From NCBI GenBank assembly GCA_019914995.1, contig CM034128.1, positions 4,466,501 to 4,530,500 of the forward strand: a DNA stretch of 64,000 bases, written 5' to 3'. The DNA comes from Acanthochlamys bracteata (Eukaryota > Streptophyta > Magnoliopsida > Pandanales > Velloziaceae). This document shows, piece by piece, positions 1 through 10,798 of the stretch. The position numbers were made by a program, and so were the translations under genes. A model generated the notes under the pieces. It was not told the origin of the DNA. It worked only from the letters and a program-made list of their open reading frames with translations, and did not search any database. Each line of letters begins with the position of its first letter. The first letter of the stretch is position 1.

Positions 1-1234
1 GCAGTATTTGTAAGTGCAACAAAAGCTGCATCACGACAAGCATTTAGAGTGACATTATCTCCTGTTCCAATAAGGTGGTGAAGATATATAATGCCAGAAT
101 TTAGGCACCTTCTGCAACTACTTTCAGATGAAAGTGGCATTCTGCAATTTGCTTTGACATCATCGAAATTAGGAGATTGCAGCATCTCGAAGATAGTCAT
201 TCTTCCTTGGCACTCAAAAGAAAGACGAATTTTTGTTCCCAAACCACAAAACAAGGTAGCATTGGTTGATACACCAGATGATATCAAGGTTCTCGACACC
301 GAGTCTAGGCATGCATCAAGTGATGCTGATGGAACACCCAGAATACCACTACCAGTGGCATTTCCATAATGAGCAACGGAGATGGCAACAAATGCATTGA
401 TATTGCGGCAACACTTTGCTCGCTCATTTTGGTCAGAACATGCAGAAGCTACAAGAGTCAAATTTGCCCAACTAAGATTCAGGGGACAGTCTGCATAGGC
501 AAAGCTAAAAATTATTAGCTTCTGCATAGCAAAATATTCATTTGTCAAAAGAGACAGTAAAAATTTCACAAACCAAGATTGGTAAGAAGCATCGAGTACA
601 GATCTTATATTCCAAGAAATATATATTTAGTGTAATAACACCTAGAACAGCCGCTGAAGTTTCAAAAACTAAATGGTGCAAAGCAAAGGAAATTACAATT
701 AAAGAAAAAGAAAATTGATTGAACAAAATTTACAATCAACAACTATTTCTTGAGCAGAGGATTTCCAATAGTCTGCATCTACTGAAAATGTGACACCAAC
801 CAAGTGAATGAACAGCTCTTTCTGCATCTGCGAACCGATCAATGTCTTCATGACATCCATTCGCATTATATTAGCATTTGTTCAAGAATCTATTTTCTTC
901 TTTAAATTCGTAAACTAAGCTTTCGATTTAGGTCAGCCCTAAAATTTTGCTTTATTTTTATCACTTCATTTAGCAGGGCATATCCAAAGTTGCGCTCTAA
1001 TAATGAAAAAGAAAACTTGAAGTTTATTTTTTTCAATTTTCTGATAATTCGCACAATGCTAGAAACTAGATTATTTACTTTCCCTGCAGTATAATATCCA
1101 AATAAAAAATCACAGGAAATGGAAAGGAAAACAGAGAGAAAAAACAAGACTAAACCTCGCGCAATCACAACGAGCTGGAAAGATTGCAAGCTTGCGAACA
1201 ATAGCAGCAGTATCTCAAGGATCACGGTAGGCAT
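1..1234 (-). CDS. SPARK-ectodomain protein, 5' part (probable receptor-like kinase)
   Basis: Exon 1 is 1156-1234 and encodes a start Met and a hydrophobic signal peptide (MPTVILEILLLLFASLQSF...). It ends in phase 1 at GAG|GTTTAG. A 665-bp intron follows. Exon 2 starts at 490 after TATGCAG and is open to the window edge. The mature part begins DCPLNLSWANLTLVASACSD and has regularly spaced cysteines (AKCCRN, LDACLDS, LFCGLG, FECQG, ANCRMP, SSCRRCLN, NACRD) and several N-x-S/T sites. This is the cysteine-rich SPARK module of plant receptor-like kinases and some GPI-anchored proteins. The rest, including any membrane segment and kinase, lies outside the window, so kinase identity is inference. 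Some SPARK kinases act in arbuscular mycorrhizal symbiosis; nothing here decides that role. Confidence 0.75.
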
Positions 1235-3833
1235 GGATCGATCAGGTATAGAGACAGAGTTGCAGAAGCAGAAGAAGACAAGAGTGAACGGTGAAGAGTA
1301 CTCGACTGAGTTGCTTTGATTTGCAGGTAGGTACTTGAGTGTAGCAAAAAAGTATCACTCCAGTAGTCATACCACATTTACATCTCAGTATGACTTATGG
1401 GATGACTAACGGAGTGATCAGAATTTCTATATAAACACTTTTTGTGTTGTTTTTATTTATTTATTCTTCTTTTTTGAGATTTGTTGTTTTTAAATATTCG
1501 CTCTCTTTATCACGTGCTCTCAGATAGATATTAATCATACATTCATTCCTTCCTTGTTTGTTCATTTCTCGACCATCGCGTTAAAGTTCGCTCCTCAATA
1601 ATTTATGCATATTGTATGCTTATTAACCAGGTGGCCCTTTTATTTGGCCCAATAAAAGTTTTATGGTAAAAAACAAACAAGCCCATTATGATCCAATTAA
1701 GTAAACAAGGCCTAATTAAAAATCATATCGTGTATTATTGACGTTGCGATTAATTTGAGCTGCTTTTTATTGTTTTTGTTTAATTGAATATATTTTTCTT
1801 GATCTAACGTTGAACATGGAACAGGACATATAATATTTCTATATTATGTCCTTCTAAAATTGCGTATTAGTTGGCTGCAATTTCAATTGAATACAATTGA
1901 TTGATTGAGCGAGGAGAATAGTAATTTGCAGACGTTTTTATTTCACTTAGATTTACGAGTTTTTTGCTTAAATAACTATTTTTAATTTCTAATTTGTTTG
2001 TATTTTTGTAAGAATAAACTTTTTATCATATTTTTACGTAATTATCAAAATCTTTTTATTCAATTATTTAGAGGTCTATCTATTATATCTTTGGCACTCT
2101 AACTAGTATTACTATCTAGTCATTTATCTGCATTTAAGAGTGTTTATCACTCTTCAAAAAAAATTTTAACTCTAAAAACATTATATATAATTTTTAATTT
2201 TTTTAAATTTATAAAATATAAATAAATTATAAATTATAAAATAATTATATATATTTTTTATTTTTTAAATATTTATAAAATAAAATATTAAACTCTCAAA
2301 CTTTAATCATGACTTTTATCACGAAAGTCACGACTCTTATTGTGAATATGTCGACCCCTCGCTAGTTTGCGGAAGATATTATTTTAAAATACTTTTTGAC
2401 AATCACCCATCAGGATAAATTGCACCCAAGAGTAGACAAGATCGCGACCCTTTAAGAAGTAAGGTTAGAAAAATAAAATAGGAGGAAAAATTTATTTTAA
2501 CAAAAACATATAGATTTAAAACAGAATATTTTTGAAACAAAAATATTTTAAAATTAAAAAAAAACAATATTTAAAAATAATTAATAATAATAAATTACAA
2601 TATAAACTTTTTATATTTTAAATTTTTTAAATATTTTTATAAAATATTATAACTATTAAAATAAAAATAAAAAATAATTAAAAGGTACTTCTAGAGGCGA
2701 CCTTATCCTTGATGCAATAACATAGCACTACTTGAAGAAAACCCATCAAATTTGTCTTTGTTGTCTCTTTCTTCTGATCGACTTTGATTAGCCTTCTTCT
2801 ACAACCAAGCATTAAAGCACATTAAATCAAAAGACGCCCTAACCAAAACAAACTACTAACGTGCTGCACTATATGCGTATTTTAAATGCCCATAATTAAG
2901 TTTTATAAAAATAAAAAAAAAAAAATATAATTTTTTAAAAAATAAAATAAAAGTATAATTTAGTATTTGTATTTTAATAGTTTTTGAATGTGTATTAAAA
3001 ATTAAAAAATATAATTATATTAAGAAGTATGTAAATAAAAAAATTAGAATTAAAATTTTATATGTAAAGTAGAATTCTGAGTTTTTTATACAATTGAAAC
3101 ATATAAATTGTTTAAAATTCAAAATCTGGTCAAAAATATAAAATTACGGATATTTAAAATACGCTCTATTATTTCTCAAAACAATATCATTAAGACATTA
3201 AGAATACGTTATAAAATTTATTTCCACATTACTATTCAGAAAAATATTATTTAAATTTTAACTTTATTTTTTTAATAAATATTTTATAAAATTTTATAAA
3301 TTTATTTAAAAATTTTATGTTATAATTTTTTAAATAAAATTAAAACTTAAATTTTAAAATAAAATAAAATAATAGTTATTTTAAAAATATTTTTTAAAGT
3401 ATTTTGTAACCGTATTAAAAATATTTTTACTTAGAGCCCTTTTGGTTGGACGTTTTTCTATAAGTAGCTTTTTAATTTTTTATTTTAAATTTAAAATATA
3501 TATTTTATAAATATTTAAAAAATAAAAAATTCTACGTAGTAAAATTTTTTAATTATATATTTTTATTACTTTATTAAAGATAAAAAAAATAAAATTTATT
3601 TTTTAAAAAAAAAAATATTTTTTTTAAAAAAAATTTTATTTTATGAGCACTCAAACGTACCCTAAATTATGTCACCTTATTGTCACCAGATGAATCAAAT
3701 CTGTACGTTTTTGGCAAAAGCTTCAGAAAGAGCGAGCTCAAATTTTTTTTGGCAAATAAAACTGTTAACATTTTTTTAAAATGTAATTAAGTTAACGTTC
3801 CAAAGGCCACAAAGAGCGAAAGCGATCGCAGAT
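1235..3833. other. Divergent intergenic region, AT-rich
   Basis: This separates the divergently transcribed SPARK gene and PI-PLC gene, so it should carry both promoters. The 5' leader of the SPARK gene probably occupies about 1235-1330. From about 1980 to 3650 the DNA is extremely AT-rich, with no coding-like ORF and no RNA gene seen. One MITE-like element is listed separately at 3432-3668. Confidence 0.6.
3432..3668. mobile_element. MITE-like AT-rich element
   Basis: A ~237-bp AT-rich block has imperfect inverted ends. The left end reads AGAGCCCTTTTGGTTGGACG; the right end, read inverted, starts TAGGGTACGTTTGAGTGC. The core contains TTCTACGTAGTAAAATTTTT, which recurs in similar form in the elements at 48832 and 55830. 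There is no ORF. This fits a small non-autonomous DNA transposon of Harbinger or hAT type; the superfamily is not settled because the target-site duplication is unclear. Confidence 0.5.
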
Positions 3834-3953
3834 ATGAATCTTCTCCGCTGTTTTCTTTTCCTTCCTTTCTTCTTCTTCTATTCACTCTCTGCAACTTCTC
3901 GATTTCTTCAAAGACACGAGAGGGAGCAAACGATCACTCGTTCAAACATTTAA
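3834..3953 (+). promoter_or_regulatory. Upstream ORF in the PI-PLC leader
   Basis: An ATG at 3834 opens a 39-codon reading frame ending in TAA at 3951-3953, nine bases before the main ATG at 3963. The peptide is rich in Phe and Leu (MNLLRCFLFLPFFFFYSLSA...), like a signal peptide. If the transcript starts upstream of 3834, this uORF would be met first and could reduce translation of the PLC protein. Whether it is in the mRNA is inference. Confidence 0.4.
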
Positions 3954-3962
3954 ATTGAACAA

Positions 3963-6900
3963 ATGGCACTAGTGCTGCTGCTGCTGGTTTTTCAAGTCTT
4001 CTGTTTCTCATCTGCAGCGCAGGTAATTCAAACAGTTTTTGAATATTTTGATTGATCCAGTAGAGTAAAGAGCTAAAAAGAAAATTTGACAAGTTTGCAT
4101 ATGAATGAGCAGCAAGGGAAAACATGTTTTAGCGACTCCAACTGTGACGTAGGGCTTCATTGTAGACATGTCTCGCCGATGGTGGTATCCGACCGCGGTG
4201 TACACGTGTCCAACCTTTTGATCCCAAAATCAAGGTCGGTAGAAACAATTGATCATTGAAGATTCCCAATATGGTTGATGATTATTGTTATATTGTTATT
4301 GTGTTCGATGAAATGTTTCAGTGTTTTTTTAAATGTTGGTGAAGATTGACTTGAAGTTGTGTTTTGTTTTTGGGTTAATTGTTAAGGGAACTGGGTTGCC
4401 GTTCAATAGATACTCGTGGTTGACGACGCACAACTCGTTCGCGCTTCTGGGTCAGAAATCACTCACTGGAACACCGATCCTTACCCCCATGAACCAGCAG
4501 GACTCCGTTACCAACCAACTCAATGTAAGCAGCAAAACACACTCCTGGTTTTGTTTCGGAAATCTACAGATTATTCTAAGTTGAGTTCAAATCTTATTAA
4601 AAAAAAAGTTTAGTCCAAGTTTTCTCATTCAATACTGAATGAATAAGTCTTTTACACGAAGAACTAAGGTTATTATTTGCAATGTGGATTGGAACTGAAT
4701 AGAGGAGCTAGCATTACATCTCTATCCACTAGGATTTGAATGTATTATTATCATCTGACGGTTCATTTGAGTTGGAGTAGTAAATTTTCTTAAATTTCAT
4801 AGTTTTGATAGCGACGCTAACTAATAGTATGCCAACAACTACTGCCACTTTCTCTTTTCTTTTATTTGTGGGTGGTTGTTGAGGTTGAATTGAGTCCAGC
4901 GGTGCATATTTTACTAAAGCAGACATTTGCATCAAACTCTTGCCAATTGAACCTTCACTGCCTACATCGAGGAGCATGTTCGTCTTATACAAGCAATTGT
5001 TAATTGGTTGTTTTTAGTAGCTTTCTTAGGCAAGTGTTACGTTTGTCTCTTTACTTTGGTGGGTGCTCACTGTCTTCGAACTGAGCTTTTAACAAGATTC
5101 TGAATCGTCACCAAACAACATTATTTTGTTTCTTGCACAGCTATTCAAAAGGGTTCATAATATGTGAAGCGTCATTCTAATTGAATTAATTACTCATAAA
5201 CAAGTTTTATAAAGAGGGTTGTTAGTTTGTTGTGATGCATCTTTTTTAAATACTTTTCAATCCTATATTGAAAGAATTCTTATGTCCCATAGGAATTATT
5301 TAAAGGAAGCGCTACAATACAATTAAGTTCGTGAAATCCAATCTGAATCCTGGAGCAGACTTAAACGCAATCTAAATGCTGATGGGTTTGCAAGAAGACA
5401 GCATACTTCTGTTTGAAGTCTTAAATCCATGTGATACTGTATCCAATTTTAGATAGGAAGACAACAACACTTCTAATTAGAAAACAGTAGTGATGAAGAA
5501 TACATGGTCTAGGAACCATGCCTTCACATTAGGTGTTATTTGACATTGCGGTGTGGCAAGGAGACATTGCCTACACCAAATACTTCTATGAACAAAACAT
5601 CTTGTTAACCACTATCCTTCAACGTTCCACTGTACAAGCACAGGTACCAAATAGGTTCTAGAAAAATTATTCCAGTACTCATTAGTTAAATATTAACATC
5701 TCGATAATCAAAAAATAAGTTAACATCTTCAATCTAATAGAACCAAATTTGCTTGAGATAAAGAAAGGCATGGATATAGCAGAGACAACAAAATGCTGCC
5801 CAAATATAGGTATAGTTAAAATGAGATTAAGGTTTTACCATTACTTAAGCATGTGTCTTCAACAGTTGATTTTAGCAGGGAACTGTCAGCTATTCTGATG
5901 ATCACGTAAAGAATCATCCAGGAGATTCATATTTAAATTAGTTTCAATGCTGAGATTATCTAAATTTACAGAAGTATTATGCTTGCAAGAGTACTCACTT
6001 GACGAAATTGCAGAATGGTGTTAGGGGAATGATGCTGGATATGTATGACTTTCAGAATGATATCTGGTTATGCCACTCATTTGGTGGGAATTGTTACAAT
6101 TACACAGCTTTTGTAAGTATCAGATTCGATCAATGAGCAATACTTTTTGATACGGTATATTGGTTGGAAATGAAAAAACCTGTTTCTTCCAGCAACCTGC
6201 AATCAATGTTCTCAGGGAAATTGAATCTTTTCTGAGTGCTAATCCTTCAGAAATCATCACCATATTCATTGAAGATTACGTTACTTCTACGCAAGTACTT
6301 ACAAAAGTGTTCACTGCTGCTGGCCTCATGAAATACTGGTTTCCAGTGTCCAGGATGCCCCAGAATGGAGAAGACTGGCCATTGCTCAGTGATATGATCA
6401 GCAGCAATCAGCGGCTTCTGGTCTTTACATCAAAATCAGCAAAAGAGTCTTCTGAAGGCATTGCCTATGAGTGGAAATACATAGTAGAAAATCAATGTAG
6501 AGCACCTTGACCGCAGCCATATCTACATTATTCTTTCATCATGCTGTTCTCGTATTTGACTTTTTGCAACGAGTTTGCAGATGGAGATGGTGGCATGATA
6601 GCTGGCTCATGTCCAAACCGTGCCGAGTCACCCTCAATGAGCACTTTGTCAAGATCCCTTGTTTTGATGAACTACTTCCCTTCAAATCCTGACCTTGTCA
6701 CCTCTTGCAAGCATAACTCTGCCCCTCTTCTAAGCATGCTTGACACGTGCCATAATTCATCTGCCAACCGATGGCCCAACTTCATTGCAGTTGATTTTTA
6801 CAAGGTATGAATGTTATGGTCATCTCAGTTATTCATCCAAAGCTAATCAACGAAGATGGAAGCTGTCCAAGCTGCTAAATTACTGTATCCTTAACTTTTA

Positions 6901-7430
6901 TGCAGAGAAGTGATGGAGGTGGAGCACCCGAGGCTACAGATGTTGCAAACGGGCATTTGGTTTGCGGGTGTCAGAACATTGCTAATTGCCAGGTCAAGTA
7001 GTTTATTGTAACTTATGCCTTAATATACCTTCAAGAAATATTATCCGACTGCCACTGGTACCTTTAGCGCAATTGAGAAATTAGATTTTAATGATTGACC
7101 CTAAAAAGGAGTAAACAAGTGTTTGCAAGCAAATAGTTTTCACCCAGAATGTATTCTCAATTCTTTTGCTGTATGCATAATTAATGATTAGTGTTTGGTT
7201 TCCATTGCAACTCATCATGTTAATCATTTGTCTAGCAGGTTAGTGGCATTTTCGTGGTATGTAATACCTTGCCACAAGCAGCAGGTCCTCTCAGCATCCC
7301 TACAAGCGCCGCCAGCACATTGCAATATGCATCACAAACTTGGCTAACCTCAGAAAGTCCATATTGCGGACTGTTGTTTCATATGGCATCCCTAGTGCTG
7401 CTATTCTTCCTCTTGCTATGGAGATGGTAG
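3963..7430 (+). CDS. PI-PLC X-domain protein (At5g67130-like), frameshifted exon 2
   Basis: Exons: 3963-4022, 4113-4234, 4387-4524, 6014-6112, 6193-6496, 6581-6804, 6906-6992, 7239-7430. Exon 1 gives a signal peptide ([20 protein letters not shown]). Exon 2 has the Cys-rich N-terminal part. Exons 3-5 carry the PLC-X fold, with the two expected histidines in WLTTHNSFA and WLCHSFGG. Exon 8 ends in a hydrophobic tail ([15 protein letters not shown]), fitting a GPI-anchor signal or membrane segment. The protein is secreted or surface-anchored; the family is related to PI-specific phospholipases, but substrate and activity are poorly known in plants. Oddity: all intron phases flanking exon 2 are 0, yet exon 2 is 122 nt. 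Its first half reads [16 protein letters not shown] in one frame and its second half [18 protein letters not shown] in another, so one base near 4171 is missing. Either this allele is broken or the assembly dropped a base. Confidence 0.85.
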
Positions 7431-8407
7431 CAAGTTTCTCCCACACATAGACTTGCCAAAATTATCTCTCAGCAACTGAAGCAAAACGTTAGATAGCCAG
7501 TTAGTAATTGCTTTGTCCATCTCAATCAGAATGGCTCTGCAAATAGATAGTTGTGTATGGAACTGCACCAGAAAGTAGAGAGTAGAGACTAATACAAATT
7601 CAGCAATCTGTATATCCTCTCGCTTAATAAGTTAAGAGTTAGGACACGTTGTGAATTGCTGGGAAAAAAAAAAAGCATTTGAAAAAAAACTTTTTGAAGA
7701 ACAAGCTTTACAAAATAAGAACTTAAAAAAAATTATAATAATTATTGTATAACACGTACAATTTGTTGATATTTGCCAAAATTTTTTAAAAAATATATAG
7801 TATTATAGAGGACTTATTTTAATGTAGAGAAGTATTTTGAAAAGAAGGGAAAAAGCTTTCCCAAGCATGCCCCTAATATATTGCTGATCTTTTCTGTTTG
7901 CGTTAGAACGCTGCATATTTTTTTCCTAATACTACTGTGGGTGGCTACCTTCTGAAGTACTCTTCTTTTTCACTCACACTGTTTACATTTTATTTTGAAC
8001 TATCAAACATTAGTGAGTATACTGAATTTTTTTGCCTAATAAGTGAAGTTCTGCATTGCTTTAACACACTTCCTTAATGCATAATTCTGAAACACCCAAC
8101 ATCCCATAAAAATATCTGAACTTCTCCGTCGAAAGTGGCTTGGCGAATCAGCCACCTGCTCATCAGTATTGCAGAACTCAATGTTGATGCTTCGCTCAGA
8201 GCTTATTTACTTTCATGGTAATTTGATCAAAAGTGATCTTCTTTCTATAAAAAATCACTTACAAAGTAGATTTTTTATATTTATTTTCATAAATTTTTAA
8301 AAATTCACATTTTACGAACCCTCTTTCAAACAAATAAACACACTCTTAGTCACGAGCACCAGAATAAAATGCTGTAGGGTTGCGATGTGCCAAGTTTTAT
8401 TTCGTTA
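7431..8407. other. Intergenic, convergent gene ends
   Basis: The first ~250 bases are the likely 3' UTR of the PI-PLC gene. Bases 7638-7878 look like another MITE-like block: TTAGGACACG at one end, and the inverted other end starts TTAGGGGCATG, with an AT-rich core. Nothing further recognised up to the unknown minus-strand gene. Confidence 0.4.
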
Positions 8408-8716
8408 AGTTTGCCCAATGGAAAATTCCTTCTCCCTGGATTTCTTCAGGAGCTCCTCATAGTCCAATATGTGCAGAATGAGCTGTCTGCAATGTAAGAA
8501 TACATTGTATGGAAAATAATGACAAAACTGAAGGCACGGAATAAAGTTTTACTAATGCGGTTAACTCAGGGAGAAAAACTTTAAAACAACCACAGAGATG
8601 AGAGAGAGAGAGAGAGAAGAACACAAACATTCATAAAAATCACTGTACAAACTCTGAGATGGTGATATTAAAGCCATGACAGCATCCATTTATCTTCAAC
8701 AAAAGGCTGCACATTG

Positions 8717-8757
<41 letters not shown>

Positions 8758-10087
8758 TGGGGGTGGGGTTGGGGGAGGAGAAGAAAACTGAAAATCTGTT
8801 CCCACTCTTTCTCTCATGCTCATGACTTCCATTTCTACAACTTGGTTATTTGAAATACAAAAAATCATTAGTTTTATGTTATGCTAATTAAAATTCCTTT
8901 TACTTCGCAATTGGGGACTTTGGTTATTGTATATTCTTGCCAATATATAGGAAGTCATTCTCTGCATAACCTAGGAATGTAATGTTAATATGTCCTATAA
9001 GTCTATCAGTATGGCGTTCTATTGCTTTGATCCAATCATTGATAACTGATTTGGTTGTTTGCTTTTCCTATTTTAATTCTTACCGCATGAAGTTAGCAAG
9101 GAGCAACCAGAGTAATATTTAGAAACAGAGAGAATACATTATGATCAAGATTTATGAATGAGATATCTCTGAAATAGATGAAAACAAACTGGACTGTACG
9201 ATTGTTTGATGGTCTACCAAGCATCGCAAGATGAAGCGAATTACATCGCTTAAAAGGTCGAGCTGTGACAACTACCATCTTCTTTGCAGGTTCCACACTT
9301 GAATTCCAATCCACAGTCTGGAAAGCAAGCAGTAAACTTCTTGAACATCATCATCAAGCTACAAGCAAGTGGTGGTAACTGCTAAAACAATACAAGCTTC
9401 CAACATCCCACGCGTATTTATCTACGCAAAATTTGTATAGTTAAATTCGAACCTTCAAAATAGAGGACCTGTTACAAACGATGTTGTCATTAATCGAATG
9501 CAATCAAGTCTGAAATGGATCAGTTCGAACTACAAAATAAGCACCACTTGCGCTCCAATTAACATGCGTGATAACTCCACGCATAACAAGCTTACTACAG
9601 GACTAATACTACCAAAGCAATACAAAGGTACAGGAGGACAATCCACAATGTTTCTAACCTTATCTCATCGACTAAATGTTGACCCGATGCATTTCTTAAA
9701 ATTTAATGTTAGCGCATGAACAAATCATAATATGAACTGGTTAAAAGCTTAGATCCATGGTTTTAGCAACTGCTAAGCATGCGTACCGCAACAACACTGC
9801 TACAGAGAGTGAAGAAACAAACTTACAATATCAAGAGGATACATGTATTCCAAGCTGCAGACAGCGCGTGGACCGAGTTCCAGCAACAACAGAAACGCCC
9901 CGATAATCTGGAAAGCTGCCAGTGTCCCTAAATCGAGATAAACCAGAGAAGCCTCGATCTCATTCGAAATCTGCACAAAAATCCAAACAAGCACAGTTAC
10001 AACTTGGAACAATGTGTCAAATCATTTTATCTGAATGAATGATTCGGTTGAATCGAGACAAGATCTTATCATACCGATCGAAGCCAT
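8408..10087 (-). CDS. Unrecognised small membrane protein, multi-exon
   Basis: The family was not recognised. A start codon at 10087-10085 opens a 13-nt exon (MASI, ending 10075 at G|GTATGA). The next exon is 10002-9827 in the matching phase (acceptor CCAAG). It encodes VVTVLVWIFVQISNEIEASL, then LGTLAAFQIIGAFLLLLELG, then CSLEYMYPLDI, i.e. two likely membrane helices. A better-looking acceptor at 9971 (GTGCAG) would break phase with exon 1. A third exon starts at 9317 (TVDWNSSVEPAKKMVVVTA...); it may run to a stop at 9093 or splice on. A possible last exon at 8408-8485 follows TTACATTGCAG and reads QLILHILDYEELLKKSREKE to a stop. Exon joining beyond 9317 is uncertain. The intron near 8.7 kb would contain the poly(A)/G-run. 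Expression data are needed to fix the model. Confidence 0.4.
8719..8778 (+). repeat. Poly(A) tract followed by G-rich runs
   Basis: About 36 A residues are followed directly by GGGTGGGGGTGGGGTTGGGG, four G-runs of three or more with short loops, which fits the G-quadruplex pattern on the plus strand. A short (GA)n stretch lies at about 8600-8617. No retroposon body was identified upstream of the poly(A). Confidence 0.7.
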
Positions 10088-10798
10088 GGCTGAGAGCTGT
10101 TGAAAGAGTTGAACTCTGCGATGGATCGGAGGAGAAAAGAGGAGCACCAGTGAATAGTTATATTTATTTATTTTCTTTTTCCTCTGTTAACAAGAGAACA
10201 GTTTCGTTCTGCTTTCAGTTTTAGGACGAGTCGGATTATTAAGAGGTTTCGTTCTCAAGAATGGAACACGCGAATCGGCGGGATGTTACCCGGTCCTCCT
10301 GCGTTCGTTCGACGGTATCATGTTAAGGGCGTGTTTACCGTCAGCTAAACTCACTTCTTTTAAAATAAAATTTAAAATAAAATTAAGAAATATCAATATT
10401 TAATAAAAATAATGTTTACCTTTTATTTTCAAATATTTATTTATTTTATATTAAAATGAGTTTATATATGATATTTTGTATCAGAATATGATATTAAAAA
10501 CTCCGTTTCACGCCTATATTTATATTCCCAATTCACGAAAAGATAAAAAACCAAAGAAGTAAAAATACATAGTTCCACAATGAAATAGCTGGATACAATA
10601 GAAAACATTACTTTGAACTACTTCCAAACATATAACACAAGGAATACTAGGTTGATTCAGGAACAACCAAGGATTTTGTTGTCTGAAGCATCCTTCACAA
10701 TCCACAAAATACTTGAAATTAAAATATCCTCTATTACACTTAATTTAACAAAAGTTCCTAGGACAAAAAATGTAGGCATACTCTCAAATGAAGCTAAA
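10088..10798. other. Intergenic between unknown gene and eS10, with MITE-like block
   Basis: Holds the upstream region of the unknown membrane-protein gene and the 3' flank of the eS10 gene. A MITE-like element occupies about 10326-10513: GGGCGTGTTTAC at its left end, while the right end read inverted starts AGGCGTGAAACG, with an AT-rich interior. No other coding sequence seen. Confidence 0.45.

Noticed and set aside
8580..8760. Poly(A) as the tail of a SINE or processed retrogene
   Set aside because: No Pol III A/B boxes, target duplication or gene-like body was found upstream of the tract.
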